The notes: generated from the letters alone by a model not told the origin. 64,000 nt of DNA from Pyrus communis (GCF_963583255.1 NC_084806.1:15046317-15110316); one strand, 5' to 3'; counted from the first letter of the stretch, positions 44,510 through 57,545 are shown. Made by a program: numbers and translations.

Positions 44510-47000
44510 GCAGGGTCCCAAGCAGAGTTTTAGTAAACAGTAAATTTTTTAGCATTACAGTGATGCATGTTTACATCATTTCCCCTTTTTTTTTTTTTAT
44601 TGATTTTGATATTTATTTTTTTGGGGATCTTTTTTTTTTTTGTTATATTGATTTAATTGATGAAGCAAGGACTAACGGCATCTATAGGCAGTATCGTGAG
44701 GCAAGTATGGCAGCATATGGTTTTGCTTAGATACTTATAATCAATCTTGTGTCTGGTTTAGAAATTTTCCTCTTTTCGTACTTCTTTATTAGAATTCGAT
44801 ACATATGATTTTAAAATCTACGAAAATATTTGTGACTAAAGGAATGAGTTGAGCTCAAGTGCGAAATCACATAACCTAAGTTACTCTTTAGTATTTGATC
44901 TATATTTCGTATTTAAATAATTTTGATAATCTGATTCTCTTGAATTATCAACTTGAGGTCACATCCCATGTCATGGGTGTATGTAATTGGCCAACTCATT
45001 CAACCTTAATTCTTGATGGCCATGACAGATTGTTCTTGTTTCTTTTGGAAATTACAGATTGTTCTTGTTTTGGATCAGAAGAATCAACAAAGTAGCCAGT
45101 TCATTCTGTGATGATATCGTGCTTATGAATTCACAGCAACCACATACGAGGTTGAAAAGTGAGGAATTTAAAAAGCTCGGTTGATAATTATTTTGTTTTC
45201 ATTATTTATGCTTGAGATATGATGGAGGGGTTGAGGATATAAAGTAGAGTGCAGAAAAGTTATAAAATGTTAGATGTAGAAGAAATGTAAATGAACATGA
45301 TGAAAATTAAAAACTAAAAAAAATCTTAAGTTGTTTTTACTTCCAAATTGTATTTTCACTCACCCTTCTTTATTTCTTCACCTCTTTCTCTCTCCCACCT
45401 TCGTCCATCACTTCTCCCATGTAATTTCCAAATATCTCAAACACAAAACGTAAATACTAAAATTAAAATAAAAAAAAAAAAGATGATTATCAAACAAGTC
45501 CTAAATATATATACTTAATAGGAGACGATTCTTACACTTTCATTTTCATTTATCTACACTCCTGTATTTATTATTATTCAGTAATTGAGTTACAAATGAA
45601 AGCAAGTTCACAAAATTATGGAAAACAACGGATAAAAAATGAGAGGAATTGTTACCCGATTAGGATTTTATCACAAAAAATCTCAACACACAGTTAAGTT
45701 ATATCCTATTAGGTTTCCAATGTGAGACTTGTGACATAATAACATGTTTTTGACTCGAATTTCCCCATTCTGTAGGACACAAAGAACCCCTTATCTGGGT
45801 TCATGAAACTTTCTATATAGGGCTACATAAATTCTCACTTCTCTTTGTCCTTCCTTTTTGTTCTCTTATGTCGTTGGAATTCAATGTGAATTGTGATTGT
45901 TGTTGTCAGCTGCCATGTAAAAACATGTGGCAAGGAAACCTTTACAACCCTTGGATTTGTCTTGCCGTTTGGCCAGGCACAAAAGATGAATATGATTTGA
46001 GTTGGGCCGATTCGAGTAAAAAATATTTTAGAAACATTTTATTTGGTTTAACTTCTCATATATATATGTGTGCGTGTGTGTATATGCAAGTAAAATTCAT
46101 ATATTGTGCTCAATAATCCACCTTCAAATCTCCTCTTTTTAGATGGAAGTTGGTTGACAGAGGAAGACATATTAAAACATTGATTGAATTGGCATTTTTT
46201 TTAGCTCAAATGTTTGTGTAATGAAAGATCGATGTAACCAATTTGAGCCGTAGATGTTATGACTAATTTTACTCAAGCTTTCACATTGAAGATGAAAGGC
46301 AAAGCATAAAGTCCAACCAACGTTTGTTGTTTCTAAGGTAACTAAGTCATAATCTTAAGAATAGCATGGTGAATTTGACTCACATACCATACATGCATTA
46401 GTAGGAGACTCATAACATCTTTCTACTTAATTTGATACGCCGATGCCTTAATGTGCTTAGAATTGGATAAAATTTTAAGAGCATGCTTTTAAGGTTACTA
46501 GATACTTTGTAGCAAAGTCTCAGCTCCATGCGAGCTCAAGAGGATGAGAAATGCCCAAGTTTAAATCTTATTACCAACTAGCTCTTGGTCTAGTGATATT
46601 TCTTTTCTCAATATTTAAAGAGACTCTAAATTCAATACCTTTCCTCAATTAATAAAAAAAGTACAGATCTCCTTCCTTCCTCTACATTAATCACAAACAA
46701 AGTGATCCATAAACATATGACTTCAGCCTTCAGGTATGATGCTCCTAGTTGAAATACTAGAAAAGTAATTTTGAAACAAGTACAATCCTATCCATAACTT
46801 GAGTAATTTGGCGGGATAATGTGACAAATTGAATTGTCAGCAAAGACCATTGGCCCGATGCTTCTTCCCTCCAAAAATACTCCGTATGGCTATATATTTA
46901 ATATTTGTCTTAGTGTCCTATTATTTGTTAAAATAAAACGTGATAAATTAATTTCTATAGCCTTCACAACGTATTAACGTTTGTTTTTAATATATTGTAT
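44510..47000. other. Gene-free stretch
   Basis: AT-rich DNA with T-rich tracts (44590-44640). I see no protein domain. A short phrase GATTTTATCACAAAAAATCTCA at about 45663-45685 resembles the TTATCACAAAAGGTCT motif of the TRIM LTRs in this window and may be a decayed LTR. Confidence 0.4.
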
Positions 47001-47004
47001 ACTT

Positions 47005-47125
47005 AAATTAAGGAGTGGGTAATTTAGATTAAACCACACAATGAACTTGTTTTTGTATTACCACGAAAATCAAATCTTAGACTTCTCAGTCATAAGTGAA
47101 AATGATTACCACTCGCCTCCCACTT
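47005..47125 (-). mobile_element. Degraded Au-like SINE
   Basis: On the minus strand it contains GTGGTAATCATTTTCACTTA and a B-box-like GATTTGATTTTCGTGG, in the same order and spacing as the SINE at 24585-24775. Its right part is more decayed. Confidence 0.4.
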
Positions 47126-47734
47126 GAATGGGCAAGCTGCATTCAAATTATCCTTGATGCATATATTTATATATATTTTTAATGTTTTGTCATTACAATG
47201 ATGATTCTCCTAAACGATCTTAACATACATATAATCATAAAATGTATATATGTGTGCGTGCGCGCAGACTTTTTATCCAAAGGGTTCCCCGTTATTTTGT
47301 AAAAATTGGACTAGTTGGGGTTAACTTTACTTTGAACTTCAACGATCTGGATTGTCTATTTTTTATACTGCACTTCATAGATAATTTTTGCAAAAAATCA
47401 ATTCAAGGCTATATATGTGTGGATTGTTGGATAAATATCAACAATATGTGATAAACTTATATATGCTAATAAATAATAAATACGAATAAATATATTAACA
47501 GAGTATGAATAATGCGAAATAATATTGAACAGACAAATTAAAGATAAAGGCTTGCATACCGCAATGTCCTTGAAACAGATATTTTGTCCCTACTCAGTGC
47601 TTGTAGTTCTATGGACGTCTACCTCACCAGGATTCAATGATCTAAGTTAGAATTCCAGCATCGGAAAACTGATTTCTGACGAATTTCTTTGTGGTTCTCT
47701 TAGTAAGAAGGTTTAGGAATGTAGAAGAAGAATT

Positions 47735-47834
47735 TGATATTTTCTATGTTCTAAATGCCATGCAGATGGATGTATATATAGTATGATATTTTTTGTGTTC
47801 TAAATGCATGCAGATGGATGTATATATAGTATGA
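47735..47834. repeat. Tandem duplication, about 49-bp units
   Basis: GATATTTT-TATGTTCTAAATG followed by CATGCAGATGGATGTATATA occurs twice in succession. The units differ by a few bases, including one extra C in the first. Confidence 0.8.
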
Positions 47835-47839
47835 TTATG

Positions 47840-50800
47840 CATGTTCGCAATAAGTATGAGAATGGGATGTGACTATTGGAGGACATCTTTTCAGAGGGGT
47901 GTTTGCTCTCTGCGTTCTTTCACCACACTTCAAACTTCATCTGAAAAGATGAGTTTGTTGGGAAAAAAATAATTAATTAAAGAATTTAATTTTCAGAGCC
48001 CAAGAGCCCCAAGCCCCATTTTTTGATAATTAATTATAATAATATCTATAAGGGACATAGCCTTATAACGTGAGAAAATCTTTTGAGAATGGCCAATGTG
48101 GGCCAATGAAATTTCTATTCAAAATTTCCGATACGTACGTGTGCATTTTTTTTATAATATGTATGAATGCATTGATTTACTGAAAAGAGTCTCCAGATAG
48201 TGATACCCTGGTTCTAAGGAAACCGCTCCTACTCAACCAATCAAGTTAGCCAATGTCTGTGGGACAAAGCATGTTGTGGGGCTATCTTTGCCTCATTGCA
48301 TGTCTGTAAAGCATGATTGAGTAGTTTATGCTAATAACAGTCAATAATCATAATCTCACTCCCAATTTTATAATTAATTAGAAGCTCATCCAGAAAATAA
48401 AAAGAAATTAGAATAAAAAGAAAATGTCGCGTCCATCTAAAGAGAAGGATCGTCCCTAAAGTCAAACCGTAATTTCTGCTTACAGCTGTTACTTTGAATC
48501 ACATTCCACTAATTATATATGAGCTTTGTTGAATTAATCCCCACTTCATCAAGTAAGATATGTGTTGGAAATTTTGATTAACTAAAATCTACTTTTCAAT
48601 GCACTTTTTTATTGGGATCCGTTGCATGAGATATATGTATTGCATGCGACTTATAAAATGAATTTTTTTTTCTTTTTTTTTGGTAAACAGAAATCAATTA
48701 TTTTGATGAAGAATAACAGTAATCTGAATTCAATTGATTGTGATTAGTTGATACTATATGTTTGCTTCGTATAAATTATTTCTTTTTAAGAAAAATAGTA
48801 GACCTCTCCAAGTAGTTTAATTCTTTCAAAGTCACTAGTACAAATTAGGGTAATTTACCCAATGATATTATCAATCTCAACCAGGTTTCTTTTCTTTTAC
48901 AATTGAAGCAATTGAAGTCTTGACCTATTTTAATTCTAATAAATCACAGTACCCGCCCTCTCTATGACACCCCGCTATACTTGAAATCCTTCAAATTTGC
49001 AATCACAAATACAGTCCCTTTCAAAGCATGCAGCATTCTTGAATATGTTTGTGTAAACTTAAAAGTGATATTACAATACAAGTACAATTCTTATATGATA
49101 AAACAAGAGATATTGACCAACAATTATATCATTATATAATCTGAATTATCAATTATATATATCATTAAGCAGTAGTGTTGGAAGAGGACCTGTCTTTCTC
49201 CCCCATCCCCTTCTTCCTTTGTTCTTAGTTTTGTATGTTTTTTTTTTTTTTAATTTAAAACTATGTTTCAAAAAAAAAAAAAAAAAAATCTTTTTATTTA
49301 ATCCACATGTGCCATGTTGGCACACTAATGGAATTTTTTACTTAATTTAATGGCATGGAGAAATTGATGAGTAATTGTATAGACAGAGGACCAAATTGAT
49401 GAATTTGAAACATGAATGACCAAATTAATAACTTGATATAACATAAGGGATCATTTGTGATAAAAATCCATCATTTTATCCAAAAAAAGGCAAGGGTCGA
49501 GACTATAATTTCTTTCAGTTTTGGTCGTCTTCGCCATCCTAAATGATGACAACAGTCCATGAGGGCATAATATAAGTCATAAATTGATCAAAAGGCATGT
49601 CAAGGGGTACATGATATTAACCAAAAACCTTATAAATTACAAATGAATTAAAAACTAAGATCCATCTATTATTATATATGACATGGAGTGGAGGGTTTCC
49701 AACAGTAAAGTGACAGGTTCCATATCACAAATAATAAAAGCATAGTATAGATCATGTGATTTAGAAAGTGATATTGTTTTCGGCTGCCTTGTCATGCAAA
49801 TCCCTTTTGTAACCACCAGAACAAACAAACTGTCGATTGTATTATGATTTAATAATATTTTATTTTATTTGTTAGTGATAAATCTAAAATTCGGCTCTCA
49901 CAAATGAGAAGACCAAAACTTAAGTATAAAGACTCGTTGAACAGCTTAATTGAAATTCGCATTCTCTCAATATCGTTGTAGCAAAAAGAAGTGAGCAAAG
50001 AAATGTTTTGAGGATGTTCGCTTCCCCATGGCAAAGGGTTTGCAGCATTTCAGGCGGAAGTCAAGGGTTTGAATGTGTTTGTGAGAAAATCATAGTTTTA
50101 GATTAGTTTAGGTGAAGCAGCTTAATAAAAAGTCAATGTTTGGGCAATTATTCTGGACAGTTTTGTCAATGGATATGCCATTATTCTAAGTAGTCCAGCC
50201 AAGCACACTATATTATGCACAGTCTTGTTGATATTGTTGTATATTGGAAATGTTTTAGTTGTACTTCGGTACTTTGGCGTATGAACATTGTTTGGATCAA
50301 ACTGATTGTATTATGATCCATGATGGATTTAGAAAAAATATTATTTAGGGGTTAGTAAGAATAGCGTGTACAGTGTGGAAATTTTTATGGATGGAATAGC
50401 ATGCAAATTGGCATTTCATCGAGCCTTATAGGCCTAAGGTCAATTGTCAAGTTTGTCTACAGATGCCAACAACTTTCGAGCGAATATGTTTATTGATGTC
50501 AATAGTTTTTTAATGACCATGCCGACATACGCTTGCATATGAGGTGTGAGCCTATCAACATATGCACATAGCAACGCATACAAGGGCATAAGGCTAGCAG
50601 TTACCTTGCCTAGTGCCCTTAGAGGAATTTATTGAGCAATTGGAGGGCGACTTTCAAAGGCATCTCAGATTTTCAAAAGTCATCACTCAGCTCTTTCATG
50701 GAGGATTTCTGAACTTGGGGGGTCAGCTGACCCACCTTGCCTCAAGGTGATCCACCACTAATTATGATGTGTAGAGTTTTTAAGGTTCTTGACAGACTTA

Positions 50801-50890
50801 AGAATAGAAGTTTGGTGCAAAGCATAGACATATAATTGGAATCATTGCAGATTATGTATCTAATCTGTCTTTCTTATAACATGACTGAAA
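47840..50890. other. Gene-free stretch
   Basis: AT-rich, with homopolymer tracts (48662-48685 and 49235-49290). No open frame of convincing composition and no terminal repeats were recognised. Confidence 0.4.
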
Positions 50891-50936
50891 ATTCTATAGA
50901 TCTTATATGCATTTCATGCCATACAACAACAATTAA

Positions 50937-51123
50937 AGAGAAATTTTTATATACATGTTTCATTTCACCCCTCTATCTCTCTCATTGTTTACGTGGCATG
51001 CAGCAAACGCAAATATATTCTTTTAAACGGTTAAGAGAAATTTTTATATACATATTTCATGTCACCTCTCTATCTCTCTCATTGTTTACGTGGCATGCAT
51101 CAAACGCAAATATATTCTTTTAA
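50937..51123. repeat. Tandem duplication, about 94-bp units
   Basis: A unit starting AGAGAAATTTTTATATACAT and including CTCTCATTGTTTACGTGGCA and AAACGCAAATATATTCTTTT is repeated head to tail with only a few differences, so the duplication is recent relative to its surroundings. Confidence 0.85.
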
Positions 51124-51813
51124 TAATTGTAAACAATGAATTATGATGATAAATGATGTATCTAGACTCACTTCTAAACTGCTTTACTAAGTTCACCTAA
51201 AAAAAGTGCTTTACTAAGAAGCACTATTATCGAGCGAGATCCCTTGAGTGAGATCGCATTGTTGAAATGTCATTCTAAATTTAAAAACACACTAAAGAAA
51301 CATTCTAGCATGAAATCTTTAAAACTAGAAATCGTTTAACCATTTATTATTCTTATGAACATTTTAAAAAATATTCGGATACTGTTAGATGATAAAATTA
51401 TTTTTAGGCTTATTAATTGAGTTGCACTCTGAAATTATGATTTAGTCTCATTTTACCCTCTGAAATTGATTTTGTCTCATTTTGTTCTGTAAAATTGTAA
51501 TTTTTGTCTCATGTAGTCTTAGTTCACCCCATTTTCATCTATTATATCAAATAAACGCTAAATTAAAAGGTAGTTTTGACATTTTATATTTTACACAACA
51601 TTTTGCTTCCGTCTTGCATGCTAAAACAATCTCAATTCCATTTTCAATAACTCTAATTAAACCCCCTGTCTGTCTCTATTGTGGATTTATGCAGAGTTGT
51701 ACTTGTAGCCACTGGATTCAATGAGCGTCTTGAATTATATTTTGAAACACTACCCGATATTTTCTTCTTAAACAACCCATTATTTGCTTTTGCTAACGGC
51801 TGTAGCTACAACT

Positions 51814-52134
51814 TCACACCAATTTGCAAGAAAGACATACATGGAACATGAGAAAGGTGAAACCCAGCACGAAGTAATACGGATGGAATTTCATGGCTCT
51901 CTTCCCAGCTTTGGCAACCTCGCTGCATGGTTCATAGATGCTCCCTTCCTTCATCTGTTTCATGCAAACTCCACACGAGATCGCGTGGCTATACGTCTCA
52001 AGGAAATCCTGAAATATCTCGTCAGAATTAATCTTGACGTGAACAGACTTGAAGTAGCCCGCTTTATTGGAAGACTCACCTTGAGGATACAAAGGCGGAT
52101 GATATTCATCACCTTTACAACTAGAGGGAGACAT
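51814..52134 (-). CDS. Hypothetical protein fragment, unrecognised
   Basis: A 106-codon minus-strand frame starts at 52134. The N-terminal half is polar (SSCKGDEYHPPLYPQGESSN), followed by ISCGVCMKQMKEGSIYEPCS with three closely spaced cysteines and a hydrophobic C-terminus (YYFVLGFTFLMFHVCLSC) that could be one membrane segment. I do not recognise it. A competing plus-strand frame covers the same bases, and no intron signals decide between them. It may be a transposon or exon relic. Confidence 0.2.
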   Translation of the reverse strand: MSPSSCKGDEYHPPLYPQGESSNKAGYFKSVHVKINSDEIFQDFLETYSHAISCGVCMKQMKEGSIYEPCSEVAKAGKRAMKFHPYYFVLGFTFLMFHVCLSCKLV

Positions 52135-52199
52135 ACTCGAAAAATTTCTTGCATGGAAGGTACAAGAAAAATATTTAGAAGGGGGCTCGAATGAAAAAA

Positions 52200-52788
52200 T
52201 ACATATACATATATATATATATATATATGGGATGTCAGGTCGCAGCTCAACACCCCACTATCTTCTTGCCCAAGATAATAGAGACTCCAACCTCGCTCTT
52301 CATTGTAGGCCCAAGATTGTAGAGCCCAACACCTGCATGCCAGGCCCCACGACCCAACTACTGTCTCTCTTAGCATTCAGTAGCCTAGAGGCCCACTACC
52401 TTCTTCATTCTCTCTCATGCCAGCAAGACAGGCCCAGGCCCACGCCTCATCTTTTTCTACACAACATAATAACTAGTAGGCCTGAGCCTGCCTTCATCAC
52501 GCCTGGCCCGCGCTAGACAAAATGTTAAAGGGGTTGTGCCCGGCACCAAAGTTATGGCTTCTGGACTGCGTCATGCCTAATGCTTAGAAGGGCCATGCCC
52601 CGCGACTCTTTCAACTCAGTGCCTTCACGCCAAGTCATGGCTCTTGCCCCACAACTCCTGGCCCGCACCAGCCCAAGTTGTGGCCATTGGCATGCAACTT
52701 CTGGCCTAGCTATCTATCACATCGCACTACCACTACCAACAACCCTGTTGTCGTCCATAGAGGCTACCCTAAGGCAATACACATCGGG

Positions 52789-52790
<2 letters not shown>
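52200..52790. other. GC-rich patch, probable gypsy-derived non-coding sequence
   Basis: A C/G-rich island with repeated GGCCC and GCCCA words and weak repeats such as CATGGCTCTTGCCC. Its frames lack known domains. Composition and position just before a gypsy LTR suggest retrotransposon leader or spacer DNA. Confidence 0.3.
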
Positions 52791-52818
<28 letters not shown>

Positions 52819-52819
<1 letters not shown>

Positions 52820-52886
52820 CAAAGACAATGTTGACGATTACATCTTCGCAAAGAAAAAGACAACGTTGATGATTACATCTTCGCAA
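52819..52886. repeat. Tandem duplication, 33-34-bp units
   Basis: AAGACAA-GTTGA-GATTACATC followed by TTCGCAAAG occurs twice in succession, directly after a poly-A tract (52790-52817). Confidence 0.8.
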
Positions 52887-53244
52887 AGGCAAACAAAGAA
52901 GAAAACAGAAGGGGGTACAACTTCCTCTAGCCTTTTGTCTCTTTCTTGTTGGGATAAAAATTGCTCTCTGAATTTATTTAACTTCCTGCTTAAGGTAAGC
53001 TTAAATAAGTTCTAGAGGTATTTGGTTTCCTTTTCCTAGAAAACTTAAACTCCAGGTCAAAGTGGAGAATCTACATCAAATCAGGAAACAACACTATGCT
53101 CATCTACTTAGCTTGAGACTTCTACACCTATTTTGTGTGTAGCCAGTAGGTGTGGGAGTATCTGTGGAGCAAAAAATAAACCAAAAATTTTAAAAGGCAA
53201 CACGTGAACTTTTTCCCCGAAAAATACAGAATTGCCATCATAAA

Positions 53245-53800
53245 ATGGGCAGGGCACACAAATATTCCCACGTACAACTTAACATCCCTGGAGGCCCGAG
53301 TAGCTGACCACGACTATACCAAGCTTTAATGTTCGTGGCATGAAAAAGTCAAAGGCATTAAAGATAGGATTAATCACAAAATCCTATCTTTAACATATTC
53401 CTGATTGAAGATCAACTCAAACAAGTAAGGAATCCTCATCACAATCAATCAAAGATACTTACCTGATAATCGCAAGATATTATCTCATAATTAATATCTT
53501 CGGGATAATTCTTTTCTCATCCGACGAATGCTTACTTGGCCAATCGGAAGCCACCGCGTGTATAATAGAACCCTACCATGGTCAACCATCTCTTTATAAA
53601 TCTTCATCAACACCACATGCTAGTAATTTTTTGCTATGCACTTAAGCCCTTAACACTCACTCTTTTTCAAAGTTACTAACTTAGGTATCAGAGATATATC
53701 AGCCAAATCCCCTCCCCTCACCTCGTAAGGTTTGTGAGGCTTTGTCCTTGACCAAATGTTTTTATTGTTTTGTAGGCATAATTTCGTCATGACTAAAGAT
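53245..53800 (+). repeat. Gypsy LTR related to 38630-39440
   Basis: It shares with the other copy AAGTCAAAGGCATTAAAGAT, CAAATCCTATCTTTAACA, CAAGTAAG-AATCCTCATCAC and the end region GTTACTAACTTAGG-AT. Orientation is plus, as judged by this LTR end theme. No attached gag is recognisable. Confidence 0.55.
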
Positions 53801-53965
53801 GGTGGATTTTTTTAATCACACATAATGCTTATAGGACCATGATTTTTTTTAAGTCTGGAGTAAGGTGGATCGAAATACGCCTACCTCAGAAGTCTGGTTA
53901 TAGGCTCAATAGCCTCAATTGCAAAGTTGACTAAACGGGTCAGTGATGCCACTATCATCCTATAT

Positions 53966-56440
53966 CAGAATAAGTGAGTGAAGCCCGTCAACTTTGCTAG
54001 GATAAACCATGGTTGTTTTGTAAGATTCAGGAACATGATCCAACAAGGAATCAACAGGTTTCCTATGATCTTGGAGTTCTTACAATCTAAAGATTGGCGT
54101 GCGGCGCAATTAATCACACTCCTAAAAGGATGCAATATCTTCTTCCTAGATATCCTTTAGGATTCTCTCGGTTTAATAAGGATTCTACCATCCTAAAATG
54201 TCATCTCTTCGACTGGTATAAATACACTTTTCTAGAGCATCTCTGGTATAACAATCTTTGCATACTTATTCTCTTACGCACTGCTTGAGTCTTAATATTG
54301 CTTACTAACTTAATAGTCGAAGAGCCTTTGACTGGCACACCCTTCTGGTCTTTGGCTTGCTCTTTGTGTGTTCGTTTACAAGTTAACGAGTTTAGGCATC
54401 TACATCGTGAAATAAACTATTGAAGTGTCTGCCAACTCGAAGGGAGTAACATCTTGGATCACTAGTACTTTATCATTGAGAGGAGCATTGGGGTTCTCTG
54501 ATCCATTTTTTTTTCGTTTTATAAGGTTTGCCACTAAAAAATTTCTTTGTGGCACTTTCAAAACGTTTCATTTTCTTCTTCTCCAACCTTGAGGTTTCTA
54601 TGACCTTCTTTAGATCCTTCTCGTCTTTAGTATTCATTGTGTTAACCCAAGACAAATTTTGGATAGAATGGTTGGTGCATAGAGCAGTGATGGTGTCCCT
54701 CCCATGCTCTCTTGTTCTCTTTGGGGTTGTGAGCCATTTTCAATTCCAGTGTTCAAGGGGGATAATTTTGAAGGCCTTATCAATTAACTGAAGGTGGCAT
54801 TGGCCGATGATTATACCATCGTTGCAGCTGAGGCCAGTGGATGAAATATTTCAAATTTTGGGTCTGAAAATATCTCCTTGAAATAATCAAGACATCTTTA
54901 TACTGGTCGATAACAATCAAGACATCTTTATACTAGTCTTTGTCGTGGCGCGGCAAGTCGATTATGTAGGCTAGTCATCTAACTTTGGGTCTCCATTGAA
55001 ATAAGTAATGTGGATCGGAGATTTTGTGCATGGTATAAAACATGCAAAATTCTTGGATACCCAGCTCCTCCCCATAGAAGTTATTCAAAAGCTTGAAACA
55101 GGTGAGGATGCAAAATGATACGGGAGTTAAGTTGTAGAGAGCAACATCGAAGTAGCTCAACACTTGTTTCAAGAAGAGAGGGAAAATTTCAAACCCAGGT
55201 CTATGTACGAGGGGTTTTTGGTGCATGGACGCTCGGGATCAGAATGTTAAGGGAAAGGATTTTCAACATGATGATCGCCTTCCTATTTAACAATTCAACC
55301 GTTTAGAAGATGCTAACGGAGACTAACAAAAAATTTTACTTCTCCCTCACTTCATGCCCTCACCATTGGAGGCTTAAATTGAGAATCATAGTTATCGGCA
55401 TGAGCAGGAAGTTCGTTTGGGGGTGCAGCCATTGATTCAGATGAAAGCATTCGAAGAAATCAAGCATATAGATGTGGAATGGTGGAAATTTCATACTTGA
55501 TTTATAAAGGGAAAGTTGAAGACCTTTTCTAAAGAGTTTGGGAATTTTTGTGAAGGCCAAAAAAATAGATCCGAGGATATTTAAAAGAAGTATTTGAAAT
55601 CACCTATCCGTTGAATACGGATTGTCATCAGCAAATTCGACGGCTGGATTTGGTTAGAGAAAGCAATGGATAGAACTTTGTTTTTTGGGCACATGTAACT
55701 GCTGCACTCTTCATCATTGTGATATTGAAGGCACGATTCACAAAGTAGTGTGCTTGTATACGGAATGGCTCGATGTCCAAAGGTTTGCAATGAACAAAGT
55801 TAAGACGCCACACGTTTTAAGGAAGAGAAGAGAACGGTTTGTATTCTGACTTACTTCGAAAGACATGGTCTTTAGGTAGCTATCCATCTTCAACGGGATG
55901 CAATATCTCCTTCCTAGATATCCTCTTAAATTCTCCCGATTTATCTTAGTTATGTCATAGTTATGTCACAATCATCTTGTTCCGGAATCAGTGGCCGAAA
56001 TCTGTCGACTTTGTTAAGATAAACCATGTTTGTTTCACAAGATTTGAGAACCTAATCTAGTAAGGAATCAACACTTCCTATAATATTGAAGTCCTTATAA
56101 TCTAAGGATTGACGTGCATCGAAAGTAATAACACTTTAAAGATAATGCAATATCTATTTCCTAGATATCATTTGTTATTCCCCCTATTTAGTAAGGATTC
56201 TACTATCCTAAAAGGTCCTCTCCTCGACTAGTTAAATACACCCTTCTTGGGTTCATCCCTGGTAATGTAATCTCTGCATACTTATTCTTTTATGCTTGAG
56301 TCATAATATTGCTTTACTAACATGATCGTTAGATAGCCCTTGACTGGCACCCTCTTCCTGCAATCTTTGGCTTGCCCACGGTTTGTGTTCTTTTACAAGT
56401 TAACAAGTTTGAATATCTCCATCACTCACGGGGTGCAAAT
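53966..56440 (+). mobile_element. LTR retroelement with antisense internal open frame
   Basis: Two direct repeats of about 440 bp (about 53966-54405 and 55985-56440) share GATAAACCATG, GAATCAACA, GCAATATCT-CTTCCTAGATATC, AAGGATTCTAC and TTTACAAGTTAAC. A TATA-like TATAAATACAC (54219) and the LTR-end theme CCTTTGACTGGCAC place both in plus orientation. The roughly 1.6-kb interior has no sense gag or pol but has a minus-strand frame with Transposase_28 (PF04195) similarity. Terminal dinucleotides and the target duplication were not resolved. Confidence 0.55.
54960..55560 (-). pseudogene. Transposase_28 (putative gypsy-type) antisense ORF remnant
   Basis: Minus-strand frame 55226-54975 contains FPLFLKQVLSYFDVALYNLT, then PVSFCILTCFKLLNNFYGEE and an aromatic HYLFQWRP block. 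After a stop it continues with LP-H-KDWYKDV-like sequence. This order (P-L-x-x-F-x-x-x-V-L-x-Y, L-x-P-x-x-W/F, Y-x-F, LP-x-x-K-x-W) is that of plant PF04195 proteins found within gypsy elements. An upstream frame (55560-55360) may be the preceding exon. Several stops are present. The molecular role of PF04195 is unknown. Confidence 0.5.
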
Positions 56441-56589
56441 TTGATTCCAACAGAAAAGATAAGGTAGTTTGTTCCTTTACATTTATCACTTTTTTTCTTC
56501 CCTTCTCATCATTATTTATGTTAGATTTTTTTTTTATTTTTTTATTTTTACAATGATATATTACTTTCAAATAATCTTTAATTGCAAGA

Positions 56590-57370
56590 AGATGGATTTA
56601 ATCTTAATTGCAAGAAGATGGATTCGAACTTAGATGTATAGACGAGAGAATTTCTATTTTAATCAACATGGTTATGTCCATGTATACATGCTAAAAGAAC
56701 TTTTACCTAAACAAGCTGCATGCTAATACCAACAAACAAAAATATGCATGCAAAAGTCATATGGTCCATAATAACCAAAATTCTAATGTAATCAATAACC
56801 CTAAACCTTGACTGCGACTATAAAATCGAAGCCAGACCGTTATAGAACTCATCCCATCTTGCAGAAAGAACAGGTAAAACAATTGACGGGTTTATCGACT
56901 CCAACGATTCAACTCTACATAAAAGCGAACATTAACCTTGATTGACTTTTTATTTACAGACGATAAGATAATCTGCACGAGATTCATCTAAACTACGAGG
57001 AGGTATAATGATTTGAATTCAGATGTAATTGTTTGAACCCATAATATAATGGTTTGAACTCTATTCATTAGGACAATCCACCACTACAAATATCTTGATT
57101 TGATTTGGTAAGCAAACAACAGATCAGCACATTGCAACAAAATCCTTTAAAGTGGTGATGCATCGAAGTTTAAGGAATATAAGAGATATTGAAAAAATGA
57201 TAGAACGAAGGAGCTAAAATTCTTTGATTCAGTTTAAGCTTTTGATGGGACAAGTATTTACCTATATTTTTCAGGTCTTGGCAAAACTTGCTGCATCTAT
57301 TTCCCTATCAAGCCCCACCAAAAGCCTTAATTATATATTAATTATTTTTCTTTGAATGGAAATACGAGCA
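56590..57370. other. Gene-free stretch upstream of the NDR kinase region
   Basis: AT-rich; a 21-bp word TTAATTGCAAGAAGATGGATT is repeated at about 56579 and 56606. No gene or terminal repeat was recognised. Confidence 0.4.
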
Positions 57371-57545
57371 GATCTTTTCTACCAACGCTACTATATCAAG
57401 TGATCCGGATCTTTGAAATTTCATCAAATAATAAAAAATTATTATAGCTTTTAAAGGGTCAGAATAGGTGACCGTTGGATGAAATTTCAAATATCCAGAT
57501 CACTTGATTGGTAACATTAAAGGAAAAGATCCGGAGAAGATCTCT
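57370..57545. repeat. MITE about 300 bp upstream of the NDR transcribed region
   Basis: The left arm AGATCTTTTCTACCAACGCT ... ATCAAGTGATCCGGAT and right arm ATCCAGATCACTTGAT ... GATCCGGAGAAGATCT are imperfect inverted copies around GAAATTTCATC/GATGAAATTTC. It has the GATC-rich style of the Mutator-like MITE at 8862-9059 but is clearly diverged. Confidence 0.6.

Noticed and set aside
51784..52194. 136-codon plus-strand frame
   Set aside because: No recognisable domain, competes with a minus-strand frame over the same bases; neither is well supported, and the minus one was listed only at low confidence.
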